Below, one piece after another: positions 29,701 through 38,352 of a stretch of 47,008 nucleotides of DNA (positions are counted from its first letter, which is position 1; each line of letters begins with the position of its first letter). The notes under the pieces were generated by a model, which saw only the letters and a program-made list of their open reading frames with translations, was not told the DNA's origin and did no database searches. Position numbers and translations under genes: made by a program. The stretch is from contig CALGNN010000050.1 in the NCBI GenBank assembly GCA_937961455.1, forward strand, positions 1 to 47,008. The letters run 5' to 3'. The DNA comes from an uncultured Saprospiraceae bacterium. GTDB lineage: Bacteria; Bacteroidota; Bacteroidia; Chitinophagales; Saprospiraceae.

Positions 29701-30568
29701 TGGTGATTATATATCCTACTGGTAAATTTCCCGCTGTTATGGTCCCGAAGACGCTCACCGTATTCGAAGAAACACAATCGATATCTGGCACAATAACACA
29801 GGTCAATTCATCTGTAGTAACATCAATGTCTATCGTTTCAACAACACCCGTATCATCCGTGATGGTAATCGTATACGAACCATTTGGAACCGTTTGTGTA
29901 TCTGAACCTCCATCTATGGAAATAGTTGAATTTCCAGAAGCTGGACCCGCCCATGAAATGTTGTAGGGTGCAGTTCCTCCAGAAGTAAAGATGGTGAAAG
30001 ATCCTGGAGCACCAGGACAGCTTGTTGCTGAAGCACAAAGTGGTCCTGAGGTGAGTGTTAATCCCTCACAATCGTTAAGGATGAGATTGTCTATTTCGCC
30101 ATTAACATCTACGATTTCAAGGGTATTGGAAGATGCGATATTAGGAGCAAAGCTGATGTCAGTTGTTGCGCCAGTTGTAGCTGTAGGACTTGTTTCAAAA
30201 CACATTTCAAATAAGACTGCCCCATCATCTTCTGTTACACCAGTTGAAGCATTTTGATCAAACCAAACCAAGACTAGTCGGCCCGGCCCGAATTGATTGA
30301 AATTAGCATTAGAAATAAAGTCTAATTCTCCTGGAATCACTTCTACAAAGTTTAGCACATCTGGGTCCCAAACAAAGCTCAATTCCATAGTGAAAATGTT
30401 TGTAAAACATCCGCCAACAACAGAAACACAACTTTGTCCACACACATCAAAGTCAGCACAATCAATACTCATGGTAAAAGTCCCAAGTGCATCGTCAGCT
30501 TTAACAGAATTTATACTGAAAAGTGTCCAAAAAAGAGATAGAAATAATAGTCTGTTATAAAATCTCAT
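26762..30568 (-). CDS. Large SprB-like repeat adhesin with cohesin-like N-terminus and CHU_C tail
   Basis: A 1268-residue surface protein. After the signal peptide (about 1-24) comes a beta-rich domain resembling a cohesin (MELSFVWDPDVLNFVEVIPG, VLVWFDQNASTG, DDGAVLFEMCFE; about 25-170). Then about ten tandem SprB-like units of 80-95 residues follow, each with a C-x-G-x-x-D/N-G start, a G-G-x-x-P-Y/F turn, W, and G-x-Y-x-V-T-V-T-D-x-x-G/N-C. The C-terminus (about 1180-1268) is the gliding motility-associated domain: YIPNIFTPNEDGINDLF, FDRWGGLVFER, WDGTRKNVDMPPGVYVYVI. By analogy with SprB this is a T9SS-exported adhesin. It is monocistronic and likely transcribed from a TATATTTG box at 30604-30611. 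Confidence 0.88.
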   Translation of the reverse strand: MRFYNRLLFLSLFWTLFSINSVKADDALGTFTMSIDCADFDVCGQSCVSVVGGCFTNIFTMELSFVWDPDVLNFVEVIPGELDFISNANFNQFGPGRLVLVWFDQNASTGVTEDDGAVLFEMCFETSPTATTGATTDISFAPNIASSNTLEIVDVNGEIDNLILNDCEGLTLTSGPLCASATSCPGAPGSFTIFTSGGTAPYNISWAGPASGNSTISIDGGSDTQTVPNGSYTITITDDTGVVETIDIDVTTDELTCVIVPDIDCVSSNTVSVFGTITAGNLPVGYIITNTELDTFPVGSGFIVNNDEKLLVYNLPSGIYEIELTDANGCVKTEALIIPEKTYELELIIDPASCDGVPDGGVQVIPTGGNPGPNGSYYFTWVDPIFGDQDEISDTLIWENLTPGIYELIVWDRPSASSCNDTFLIEIPSDSGIQYDIINLTNPDCPNEMNGGWEIMPNVDGDPSGNYIININDINGVNLDNGTVSGPGTFVSQGIFGAGTYLLEIAVQTPNGVCFLDPPDTLVLVDPIPMTGIDTFFFTSCNVATAELTMSGGTIDPASDYDYTWTHVNTGTTLPFTGNIATGLDWGTYDVLVTDDNGCEYFAEIIIPIIQNPPITGVIVTAPECFDTLGAVAQIVTDGDVFETIWGTGGVGTIEDSITISGIQPGDYSVFYRGTNNCPSGVFSFTVDPFDLAIIEDVIETEPMCNGGDDGQIAIVISGGETPYEFTWSTDPNTTNQNSVLPGLTAGIYTVTVADQSNCDPFVLEVELGEPDPISISFDNIVPVNCGSASNGAATAMGSGGTVAANYNYFWESGGTNAAETGLSAGYHTVTVTDDNSCSMVDSVLIEVPNPLDLVIVDLVPPSCPGTADGSLFVNASGGSPVYTFDWGFANGPSVPGLTSGWYFVTITDAVLCTHVDSVELIDPSALTAQIDIDNTVNSTCNGANDGQLFVTYDGGTGLPSFIWDGPDNYTHDEQAALNLAPGLYEITVEDESGCTDSVSFTITEPEMVTGMLPQPMVPLCFGDLTDVIILDPQGGTGSEYFFQVNNGALISTDSVAQLPADDYTVVIVDSLGCESDVIMLTITNPPQLSIDAGPDTILDLGEQNYMIDASIASDAPLAGILWSPAEGLSCTDCEDPSVTTFVTQLYTVVVTDINGCTSEDEVLITINNDREVYIPNIFTPNEDGINDLFQVFTGNGITSINYMRVFDRWGGLVFERNDVMPSTVGTEGWDGTRKNVDMPPGVYVYVIEVSFADGVDIVYSGDVSIIR

Positions 30569-30603
30569 TTAATCTTTTAATCCGGTTAGGAGGTAAGCAA
30601 TCA

Positions 30604-30611
30604 CAAATATA
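30604..30611 (-). promoter_or_regulatory. Candidate -7 box of the SprB-like gene
   Basis: On the minus strand TATATTTG (30604-30611) fits TAnnTTTG and lies 35 bases before the ATG at 30568. No TTG at the right distance was found. Confidence 0.4.
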
Positions 30612-30712
30612 TGAGAATAATTGTAATATGTATCTAGGAGTCGAAACTAAAGTTAATGAACGATCCTATAAATTTCATATTGTAAAAACTCTCTTGTTTT
30701 CGATTTTAAAAC

Positions 30713-31951
30713 TCAATATGCAAGTTCTCCTTTAATGATGACTTTATCGACCAAATCGCTGCCAAAGCTGTAAGGAAAATATGCAATTGAATCCATAGGT
30801 TTTGAGATGAAAACATTTGCAAGTTTACCTTTAGTAATACTGCCGACAGTTTCACCAAGTCCAAGTGCATAAGCGCTATTAATAGTCGCAGCATTAATGG
30901 CTTCTTCGGGAGTCATTTTTAATTGTGTGCAGGCTAAAGAAGTGACCAAATGCATATTACCTGAAGGAGATGATCCAGGATTAAAATCACTAGCAAGAGC
31001 AACAGGAATATTTGCCTCTATAAACTTTCTTGCAGGAGCATATGGGATATTTAAAAAGAAAGAAGTGGAGGGTAGGAGTGTAGCGATGGTTTTTGAATTT
31101 TGTAAAGCTATAAGATCTTCCTCACTAACATATTCAAGATGATCTACACTAATAGCATCATACTTAACACCGATTTGAATCCCTCCGGAATGACCCAATT
31201 CATTTGCATGTAATTTTGGTCTGAGTTGATACTTGATTGCTGCATCAAATATAATGCTGGTTTCTTCGGGAGTGAAGAATCCGAAATCGCAGAAAACATC
31301 ACAGTATTGTGCGAGTTTTTCTTCGGCAATTTTCGGTATCATTTCCTCTGTTAATAATTGGATGTATTCAGCTCTATTTTCTTTATACTTTGTCGGTATG
31401 GCATGAGCTCCAAGGAAGCTAGCTACTATTGGTATATCAAAGTTTTCTTTGAGTTCTTTAACTACACGAAGCATTTTTAATTCGCTTTCAACACTTAATC
31501 CATATCCACTTTTTATTTCAATGGAGGTAGTCCCCATTTTCATTACTTCTTCAAGCCGTTTTACCGCATCATTGTACAAGTCTTCATGACTGGTATTTTG
31601 AAGTTTAGCAGCAGAATTTAGGATGCCTCCTCCGGCCTGGGCAATTTCTTCATAGCTAACACCTTTGATTCGTTGAACGAATTCATTTTCACGACTTGCA
31701 GCGTAAACAATATGTGTATGGGAATCGCAAAACCCAGGAAACACATATCGACCTTTAGCGTCAATCATACCTCCGTTTGGCCTAGGACATTGATCCATGT
31801 GTCCAAAATCAAGAATTTTTCCGTTTTGAATTTCTAGGTATGCATCTTCTATACATGGCAATTCTGCCATGGCCTCACCAGCTAAAGGACCTGAAAGCTC
31901 TTCTCTAACTTGAACTAGAGATTTGATATTCTTGATAAGCAAATTTGACAT
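30713..31951 (-). CDS. hutI: Imidazolonepropionase
   Basis: A 412-residue metal-dependent amidohydrolase that opens imidazolone-propionate to formiminoglutamate, the third step of histidine breakdown. Metal and substrate motifs are intact: FPGFCDSHTHIVYA, GGGILNSA, SIEIKSGYGL, KLHANELGHSGG, SVDHLE and LASDFNPGSSPS. No other hut gene is in the window. It starts 9 bases after the stop of a thioredoxin-like gene on the same strand and is probably cotranscribed with it, which is not expected from pathway logic. Confidence 0.95.
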   Translation of the reverse strand: MSNLLIKNIKSLVQVREELSGPLAGEAMAELPCIEDAYLEIQNGKILDFGHMDQCPRPNGGMIDAKGRYVFPGFCDSHTHIVYAASRENEFVQRIKGVSYEEIAQAGGGILNSAAKLQNTSHEDLYNDAVKRLEEVMKMGTTSIEIKSGYGLSVESELKMLRVVKELKENFDIPIVASFLGAHAIPTKYKENRAEYIQLLTEEMIPKIAEEKLAQYCDVFCDFGFFTPEETSIIFDAAIKYQLRPKLHANELGHSGGIQIGVKYDAISVDHLEYVSEEDLIALQNSKTIATLLPSTSFFLNIPYAPARKFIEANIPVALASDFNPGSSPSGNMHLVTSLACTQLKMTPEEAINAATINSAYALGLGETVGSITKGKLANVFISKPMDSIAYFPYSFGSDLVDKVIIKGELAY

Positions 31952-31960
31952 AATACAGCG

Positions 31961-32740
31961 TTAGAGCTGCAATATACTGGCTTTAATGCGTTGTCTATAT
32001 AACTTATCAATTGTTTTTTTTGCTTCTGCTTTTGTTCCGGTATTGCCTACATTAATTGCATAAACGATGTATCCATTTTCATGCAATTTTAGAATTCTCA
32101 AAGGCATTCTTACTACGGATTTAAGCTCTTGCAAATATTTACTCGTAAAACTTAAACTTGAATATTTTCCTCCAATAATGGCGCAATAGTCATTCCCTTC
32201 TGAGTAGCTTTTATCTTCAACTTTTGGAGTGATTTTATTGGCAGGAGTTAGATAAACTTTGCCATTACTTTGATTAGTTGATTTTACTAATCCATATCTT
32301 TCATGTGTAGGTTTAATTGGTGCATGATCTTTATTGACGGTATGCAACTTAAGGGCAGTAATCAGTTCTGAAGCACTTACCGTACTTTCAATTTTCTTTA
32401 AAACATTTCTTTGGTCGTCGAAAATAATTAGTGTTGGCAAAGCTTGGACTTCATATTTGTCTTTTAAAAACATGCCTTCTACATATTTGATATCAATCTT
32501 TACGGGGACAACGGATTCGGCCAAAAACTTTTTCAGTAATGGGTCTCGGAATGTTGTTTGATCCATAACTTTACAAGGCAGACACCAATCGGCCACAAAA
32601 TCCACTAGTACGATTTTTTCTTCATTGCGTGCTTTTAGAAATGCTTTTTCTAAATCTGTTTCAAAGAATACCATTTCCTCTGCAGATAAGGTGGAAAAAC
32701 TTGTGGAAAGGAGCAATGCGAATACGATTAAATGTCTCAT
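31961..32740 (-). CDS. Exported thioredoxin-like protein with C-terminal SPOR-like domain
   Basis: A 259-residue periplasmic protein. Signal peptide (1-20), then a thioredoxin domain (about 25-135) with the redox pair C53-x2-C56 in DWCLPCKVM and the cis-Pro in ALPTLIIF; the architecture resembles thioredoxin_7/DsbD-gamma-like proteins. A linker is followed by a C-terminal 75-residue region (YCAIIGGKYSSLS..., GYIVYAINVGNTGTKAEAKKTIDKL) that fits a divergent SPOR domain, which binds denuded peptidoglycan. If so, it is a disulfide enzyme targeted to the cell wall. The SPOR call is tentative. hutI follows after 9 bases. Confidence 0.8.
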   Translation of the reverse strand: MRHLIVFALLLSTSFSTLSAEEMVFFETDLEKAFLKARNEEKIVLVDFVADWCLPCKVMDQTTFRDPLLKKFLAESVVPVKIDIKYVEGMFLKDKYEVQALPTLIIFDDQRNVLKKIESTVSASELITALKLHTVNKDHAPIKPTHERYGLVKSTNQSNGKVYLTPANKITPKVEDKSYSEGNDYCAIIGGKYSSLSFTSKYLQELKSVVRMPLRILKLHENGYIVYAINVGNTGTKAEAKKTIDKLYRQRIKASILQL

Positions 32741-32866
32741 TCTTGAATTGATTTTATATTAAAAAAAATCTTAATTTATATTTTGCTTAAAATGCGTTAT
32801 TTATATATGCAACTTTAATACCAATTGTAAACTATTGATTATTATAATTACTTTTTATGCGCATTT

Positions 32867-32888
32867 AGCCCTGCATTCTGTAAGGGCT
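32867..32888 (+). other. Hairpin in the region before fabH
   Basis: Arms AGCCCT (32867-32872) and AGGGCT (32883-32888) with a 10-base loop, followed by TTTTAAG. It lies 57 bases before fabH. It may be a weak terminator or attenuator; the stem is short and the T-run is broken. Confidence 0.35.
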
Positions 32889-32945
32889 TTTAAGATTTAT
32901 TTATACCTTGCGGTCTTTAATTTTTGCTAAGAAAAAGTCTATGTT

Positions 32946-33950
32946 ATGGGCAGCTTGAAAGCCGTGATAACTTGTGTAAATGCTTATGTTCCGGACTATA
33001 TTCTCACGAATAAGGAGCTTGAAACATTGGTTGATACCAATGATGAATGGATCAGGACTCGAACGGGTATTGAAGAACGAAGACTTTTGAAAGGAGAAGG
33101 AAAAGGCACTTCTGAGTTAGCTTCTCAAGCAGTGCTAGGATTGTTAGAAAAGTCAGGCACAGATCCACTTGATGTAGATCTGATTATTGTAGCGACGGTC
33201 ACCGCTGATATGCATTTTCCTGATACTGCTACGATCACAGCACATAAGACGGGAATGAAAAATGCTTTTGGATTTGATCTATCAGCAGCTTGTTCGGGAT
33301 TTTTATTTGCCTTGACTACTGGTGCAAGGTATGTAGAAAGTGGAAATTATAAAAAAGTGATAGTAGTTGGTGCAGACAAGATGTCTTCCATCATGGATTT
33401 TGAAGATCGTTCTACTTGTATTCTTTTTGGTGATGGAGGTGGCGCAGTATTGTTAGAGCCACAAGAAAGCCCATATGGATTTATGGACAGTATTCTTCAT
33501 TCAGATGGAGCAGGTGAACAATATTTGCACATGAAAGGTGGAGGGTCTAGATATCCTTCGACTCATGAAACCGTGGATAAGAAAATGCACTACTTATTTC
33601 AGGATGGTAGGCCTGTTTTCAAAGCGGCTGTAAAGGGAATGAGTTCGAGTATAAGTGCCTTATTGAAAAAAAATGCACTTTCTCCTGATGATATCAGTTG
33701 GATTATTCCACATCAAGCAAATAAAAGGATACTAAATGCTGTTGCTGATTATTTGGATTTTCCCATTGAGCGTGTAGCCATTAATATTGAAAAATATGGC
33801 AATACCACTGCAGCAACTATTCCCATTTGTCTTTGGGAATGGGAAAAAAAGCTTAAAGAAGGAGACAATCTGATTCTTACTGCTTTTGGTGGTGGATTTA
33901 CCTGGGGGGCTATTTATATTAAATGGGCCTATAATGGGAACAATAATTGA
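32946..33950 (+). CDS. fabH: Beta-ketoacyl-ACP synthase III
   Basis: A 334-residue condensing enzyme that starts fatty-acid synthesis from acyl-CoA and malonyl-ACP. The triad is present: C116 in LSAACSGFLFAL, H256 in IIPHQANKRI and N286 in EKYGNTTAATIP. The N-terminal NDEWIRTRTGIEERR is diagnostic. It begins the same-strand run fabH-efp-accB-accC (64, 5 and about 29 bases apart), which joins the start of fatty-acid elongation with acetyl-CoA carboxylase. The next upstream gene is divergent. Confidence 0.96.
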   Translation: MGSLKAVITCVNAYVPDYILTNKELETLVDTNDEWIRTRTGIEERRLLKGEGKGTSELASQAVLGLLEKSGTDPLDVDLIIVATVTADMHFPDTATITAHKTGMKNAFGFDLSAACSGFLFALTTGARYVESGNYKKVIVVGADKMSSIMDFEDRSTCILFGDGGGAVLLEPQESPYGFMDSILHSDGAGEQYLHMKGGGSRYPSTHETVDKKMHYLFQDGRPVFKAAVKGMSSSISALLKKNALSPDDISWIIPHQANKRILNAVADYLDFPIERVAINIEKYGNTTAATIPICLWEWEKKLKEGDNLILTAFGGGFTWGAIYIKWAYNGNNN

Positions 33951-34014
33951 TAACTAGATGTATTGAATGCAGTGCTGTTGATTTAAACAGCCTCTTCAAA
34001 TAAAAAATTAAAAT

Positions 34015-34581
34015 ATGGCAAACACATCTGAAATTAGAAATGGATTGTGCATTGAGTATAGCAATGATGTATATCAAGTTGTTGAGTTTTTGCATGTTAA
34101 ACCTGGAAAAGGTCCAGCTTTTGTAAGAACAAAGCTCAAAAGTATGACGAGTGGTAAAGTAGTTGATAATACTTTTCCTTCAAGTCATAAGATTGATATC
34201 GTTCGTGTAGAAAGACGTAAATTTCAATTTCTATACAATGATGACATGGGTTATCATTTTATGAATAATGAGACCTATGAGCAAACGACTATTGATAAGA
34301 AGTTTATAGAACAACCGGGTCTTCTAAAGGAGGGCTCAGGCGTAGATGTTTTATTTCATGCAGAAAAGGATGTTCCACTAACCATGGAAATGCCTCAACA
34401 CATCATTCTTCAAGTTACATATACTGAGCCTGGTCTTAAAGGAGATACTGCCACAAATGCTCAAAAACCAGCGACCGTGGAGACTGGAGCTGAAATTAGA
34501 GTGCCTTTGTTTATTAATGAAGGAGATTTTATTAAAATTGATACCCGTACCGCTCAATACCTAGAAAGAGCAAAACAATAA
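34015..34581 (+). CDS. efp: Translation elongation factor P
   Basis: A 188-residue three-domain factor that rescues ribosomes stalled on polyproline. The loop-tip residue is lysine (K32 in [10 protein letters not shown]), as in species with a lysine-modified EF-P; no epmA/epmB-like gene is in this window, so its modification is unknown. The C-terminal [20 protein letters not shown] is intact. It sits between fabH and accB, a Bacteroidota-typical arrangement. Pro-rich window proteins such as the DUF1573 lipoprotein could depend on it. Confidence 0.97.
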   Translation: MANTSEIRNGLCIEYSNDVYQVVEFLHVKPGKGPAFVRTKLKSMTSGKVVDNTFPSSHKIDIVRVERRKFQFLYNDDMGYHFMNNETYEQTTIDKKFIEQPGLLKEGSGVDVLFHAEKDVPLTMEMPQHIILQVTYTEPGLKGDTATNAQKPATVETGAEIRVPLFINEGDFIKIDTRTAQYLERAKQ

Positions 34582-34586
34582 AAATC

Positions 34587-35105
34587 ATGACATTCAAAGA
34601 AATTCAAGAGCTTATCAAATTGGTAAGCAAACAGGATTTATCAGAATTCAAATTGAAAGATGGTGAGTTTGAATTGACCATCCGAACAGATAAATACGCT
34701 AAATCCAGCAATTCGAAACCAATGATTCAGGCCCAAGCTCCTGTAATGGCTGCTCCGTTAGCAGCGCCTGCAGCACAAGCTGCTGCGCCTACAGCAGGAG
34801 GAGAAGGATCTGGTTCATCTGACGACGCCAAAGCCCAGAATGCAGAAGAAGCAGAAAAAGATTTATTAGAAGTAAGATCTCCAATTGTTGGGACATTCTA
34901 CAGATCTCCATCTCCTGACAAGGGCCCTTACGTTAAAGTAGGAGATCGTGTAGAAGCAGGCTCCGTTGTATGTATCGTGGAAGCGATGAAACTTTTTAAT
35001 GAAATTGAATCAGAAGTAAGTGGGAAGATTGTAAAGGTAATGGTTGAAGATGCTTCTCCAGTTCAATATGATCAAGTACTTTATCTTGTAGATCCTAAAG
35101 GATGA
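34587..35105 (+). CDS. accB: Biotin carboxyl carrier protein of acetyl-CoA carboxylase
   Basis: A 172-residue carrier. The biotinyl lysine is K135 in [10 protein letters not shown]; the domain runs from about residue 93 to the end. An Ala/Pro-rich flexible linker (about 47-75) joins it to an N-terminal dimerisation segment. It carries carboxyl groups from AccC to the carboxyltransferase. The stop overlaps a possible accC start in an ATGA. Confidence 0.96.
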   Translation: MTFKEIQELIKLVSKQDLSEFKLKDGEFELTIRTDKYAKSSNSKPMIQAQAPVMAAPLAAPAAQAAAPTAGGEGSGSSDDAKAQNAEEAEKDLLEVRSPIVGTFYRSPSPDKGPYVKVGDRVEAGSVVCIVEAMKLFNEIESEVSGKIVKVMVEDASPVQYDQVLYLVDPKG

Positions 35106-35134
35106 GTTTATTACAAAGGGCAAAGTCAATAAAA

Positions 35135-36469
35135 ATGTTTGACAAAATTCTCATTGCAAACAGAGGAGAAATCGCTCTGCGTGTGATACGTACCTGTAAA
35201 GAAATGGGTATCAAGACTGTTGCAGTTTATTCTACAGCAGATGCAGAATCACTTCATGTCAGATTTGCTGATGAGGCTGTCTGCATTGGTCCACCGAGTT
35301 CAGCTGAGTCATATCTTAGCATTCCTAGAATTATGGCTGCTGTCGAAATCACCAATGCTGATGCGATCCATCCAGGGTATGGTTTTCTAGCTGAAAATGC
35401 AGACTTTGCAGAAGTATGTAAGGAATATGGTATCAAATTTATTGGACCTACTCCTGAGATGATTCGGAAGATGGGTGATAAAATAACCGCGAAAGAAACC
35501 ATGATCAAGGCCGGTGTCCCAGTAATACCCGGTTCAGAAGGCTTGATTAAAGACTTGAAAAGTGGAATTGCAACAGCTAAAAAAATTGGATTCCCAGTAA
35601 TCATTAAAGCCACTGCAGGTGGTGGTGGAAAAGGAATGCGGATCGTTGAAGAAGAAGCAGACTTTGAAACCCAATGGGATATGGCACGTAATGAAGCCAA
35701 AGCTTCTTTTGGTAATGATGGGGTCTATATTGAAAAATTCATTGTTGAGCCAAGACACATAGAAATTCAAATTGTAGGTGATCAGCATGGCAAAGTCATC
35801 CACCTCTCTGAAAGAGATTGTTCTATTCAAAGAAGACATCAAAAACTGGTAGAGGAAGCTCCTTCTCCATTCATGACAACGAGTCTAAGGTCAAAGATGG
35901 GCAAGGCTGCTATTAAAGCGGGTAAAGCCATCAAATATGAAGGTGTGGGAACTGTGGAATTTTTAGTTGATAAACACAAGAATTTCTACTTCATGGAAAT
36001 GAATACTAGAATTCAAGTAGAACATACGGTCACAGAAGAAGTTATTGATAGAGATTTAATAAAGGAACAAATAAAAGTGGCAGCCGGTGATAAATTGAAT
36101 GGTAAAAACTACATTCCTACCATGCATGCGATAGAGTGTCGTATTAATGCTGAAGATCCTTCTCAAAACTTTATGCCATTTCCAGGTACCATCAAATCAT
36201 TTCATAGTCCAAAGGGTCAAGGCGTTCGTGTAGATACGCATGTTTATGCTGGATATACCATTCCTCCATATTATGATAGCATGATTGCTAAATTAATTTG
36301 CAAGGCTCAAACAAGAGAAGAGTGCATCAAGAAAATGATTAGAGCACTTGATGAGTTTATCGTGGAAGGAATTAAAACAACCGTGCCTTTTCACAAAAAA
36401 TTAATGCAAGACGAGAATTTTATTAAGGGTAACTTTGACACGGGCTTCCTCAACAATTTCGAGTTTTAG
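35135..36469 (+). CDS. accC: Biotin carboxylase subunit of acetyl-CoA carboxylase
   Basis: A 444-residue ATP-grasp enzyme that carboxylates biotin on AccB. The start at 35135 gives [17 protein letters not shown], the family's usual beginning. An in-frame ATG at 35102, overlapping the accB stop, would add [11 protein letters not shown] and is the alternative if coupling decides. Motifs: [12 protein letters not shown] (ATP loop), [38 protein letters not shown] and ECRINAEDP. Length is normal. Confidence 0.95.
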   Translation: MFDKILIANRGEIALRVIRTCKEMGIKTVAVYSTADAESLHVRFADEAVCIGPPSSAESYLSIPRIMAAVEITNADAIHPGYGFLAENADFAEVCKEYGIKFIGPTPEMIRKMGDKITAKETMIKAGVPVIPGSEGLIKDLKSGIATAKKIGFPVIIKATAGGGGKGMRIVEEEADFETQWDMARNEAKASFGNDGVYIEKFIVEPRHIEIQIVGDQHGKVIHLSERDCSIQRRHQKLVEEAPSPFMTTSLRSKMGKAAIKAGKAIKYEGVGTVEFLVDKHKNFYFMEMNTRIQVEHTVTEEVIDRDLIKEQIKVAAGDKLNGKNYIPTMHAIECRINAEDPSQNFMPFPGTIKSFHSPKGQGVRVDTHVYAGYTIPPYYDSMIAKLICKAQTREECIKKMIRALDEFIVEGIKTTVPFHKKLMQDENFIKGNFDTGFLNNFEF

Positions 36470-36517
36470 GCATTAATTTTATCAGTATTGCGTTAGATTC
36501 TTTATTAAAACAAGGCA

Positions 36518-38335
36518 ATGACCGGCTTTTGGAGACTTTTATCTTATCTGAAAAACTATAGGAAGTACGTCGCATTGAATATTTTATTCAATATTCTGAT
36601 GGCGCTTTTTATGGTAGTAAGTATCCCTGCCATCATTCCATTTTTTCAGATTCTATTTGATAGGGATGTTGCTGAAGTAGCACGCCCAGAAAGTATCAAT
36701 AGTCTGAATAGTTTGGTTTCATATGCTCAATATGAATTCAGCCAATTAATGATCCATCATACGAAGGAGACAGCCCTGGCCTACATCTGTATCATATTGG
36801 TTTTGCTTTTCTTTTGCAAAAACTTGTTCAGATACCTTTCATTGTATTTCATGGCACCGGTTCGCAATGGGATGGTTAAAGACCTGCGAAGCCGCCTATT
36901 TAATAAGTTGGTGCATCTGCCGATTTCGTTTTTTGGCAATCACAAAAAAGGAGACCTATTATCACGGATGACTTCAGATGTTCAAGAAATAGAGGTATCC
37001 ATCCTCAATGTTTTAGAAACCTTTTTTAAAGAACCCATTGTCATTATTGGCAGTATTGGTTTTATGATCTATGTTTCTCCAGGATTGAGTTTATTTGTTT
37101 TGATGCTCTTATTTTTTACGGTCTTTGTCATTGGGGGCGTATCGAGAACGCTGAAAAAGAAATCTACCATAGCCCAGGGTAAATTGGGACACTTGTTGTC
37201 AAATGTAGATGAAAGCATACATGGTATTAAGGTGGTGAAAAGTTTTAATGCGGAGTCGATTCAAGAAGAAAAATTCAAAGAAACCAATCAATCATACATG
37301 CATCTCATGAATCGCATCATGAGAAGAAGGGACTTGTCATCTCCTTTGTCAGAGTTCTTAGGTATTGGTATTGTGGCGCTGTTGCTATGGTATGGAGCTA
37401 CAAGAGTGTTTCAGCAAGAAATAGCAGCTGAGACTTTCTTTGCTTTTTTATTTGCCTTTTACAATGTTATCAATCCTGCAAAGGCATTTTCTTCTGCTTA
37501 CTACAATATTCAAAAAGGATTAGCAGGAATTAATCGTGTGGAAGAAATCCTGAACATCTCCGATCGAATAGAGGAAGTAGAAAATCCAAAACCGCTTAAG
37601 CATTTTGATGATGCTTTAAGCTTCAGCAATGTTAATTTTTATTACAAAGGCCACAAGGAAAAAGTACTAGACGATATCAATCTTCATATAAGAAAGGGTG
37701 ATAAAATTGCTATTGTAGGTTCTTCAGGATCAGGAAAGAGTACACTTATTGATTTGATTCCAAGATTTCACGATCCATCTTCTGGTCAAATTACCATAGA
37801 TGGATTAGATCTTAGATCTTATAGCCTTAAAGATCTCAGATCCTTAATAGCAATAGTGCCGCAAGAACCCATCTTGTTTAATGATACGATTAGTAAAAAT
37901 ATATCTTATGGCATCACTGGAGCAACAAAACAAGCAATAATAAAAGCTGCAAAATCTGCCTATGCACATGATTTTATATCAGAATTAGAACAAGGCTATG
38001 AAACTAATGTGGGCGACCGTGGTCTGAAATTAAGTGGAGGGGAAAAACAACGCATTGCCTTAGCAAGAGCTTTATTGAAGAATCCGCCAATTTTGATTTT
38101 TGATGAAGCAACTTCTGCTCTCGATGCGGCCTCAGAATCATTAATTCAGAAGGCATTAGAAGAAGTATTGGTAGATCGAACTGCAATCATTATTGCGCAT
38201 CGTTTTACTACTATTCAGCATGTAGATAGAATCGTAGTGATTAAGGATGGTCAAATCTTCGAAGAAGGTTCTCATAGAGATTTAATGGAAGGAAAAGGAG
38301 AATATTTTAAATTCTTTGAATTGCAAGGAATATAA
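36518..38335 (+). CDS. ABC exporter, fused permease and ATPase (MsbA-like)
   Basis: A 605-residue half-transporter that would act as a homodimer. Six membrane helices lie in about 1-320; the ATPase follows with Walker A GSSGSGKST, Q-loop PQEPILFNDT, signature LSGGEKQRIALARALL, Walker B ILIFDEATSALD and the H-loop IIAHRF. It most resembles MsbA-type lipid or lipid A exporters, but substrate cannot be read from sequence. It follows accC by 48 bases and precedes a T9SS cargo gene by 17 bases. Confidence 0.9.
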   Translation: MTGFWRLLSYLKNYRKYVALNILFNILMALFMVVSIPAIIPFFQILFDRDVAEVARPESINSLNSLVSYAQYEFSQLMIHHTKETALAYICIILVLLFFCKNLFRYLSLYFMAPVRNGMVKDLRSRLFNKLVHLPISFFGNHKKGDLLSRMTSDVQEIEVSILNVLETFFKEPIVIIGSIGFMIYVSPGLSLFVLMLLFFTVFVIGGVSRTLKKKSTIAQGKLGHLLSNVDESIHGIKVVKSFNAESIQEEKFKETNQSYMHLMNRIMRRRDLSSPLSEFLGIGIVALLLWYGATRVFQQEIAAETFFAFLFAFYNVINPAKAFSSAYYNIQKGLAGINRVEEILNISDRIEEVENPKPLKHFDDALSFSNVNFYYKGHKEKVLDDINLHIRKGDKIAIVGSSGSGKSTLIDLIPRFHDPSSGQITIDGLDLRSYSLKDLRSLIAIVPQEPILFNDTISKNISYGITGATKQAIIKAAKSAYAHDFISELEQGYETNVGDRGLKLSGGEKQRIALARALLKNPPILIFDEATSALDAASESLIQKALEEVLVDRTAIIIAHRFTTIQHVDRIVVIKDGQIFEEGSHRDLMEGKGEYFKFFELQGI

Positions 38336-38352
38336 AAGGAATATATTTGCAT

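Noticed and set aside
30588-30593. AGGAGG on the plus strand between the SprB-like gene and hutI
   Set aside because: No supported plus-strand gene follows, and Shine-Dalgarno sites are little used in this window.
35254-35842. Long antisense open frames over accC
   Set aside because: accC is clearly real on the plus strand; these frames have no recognisable domain.
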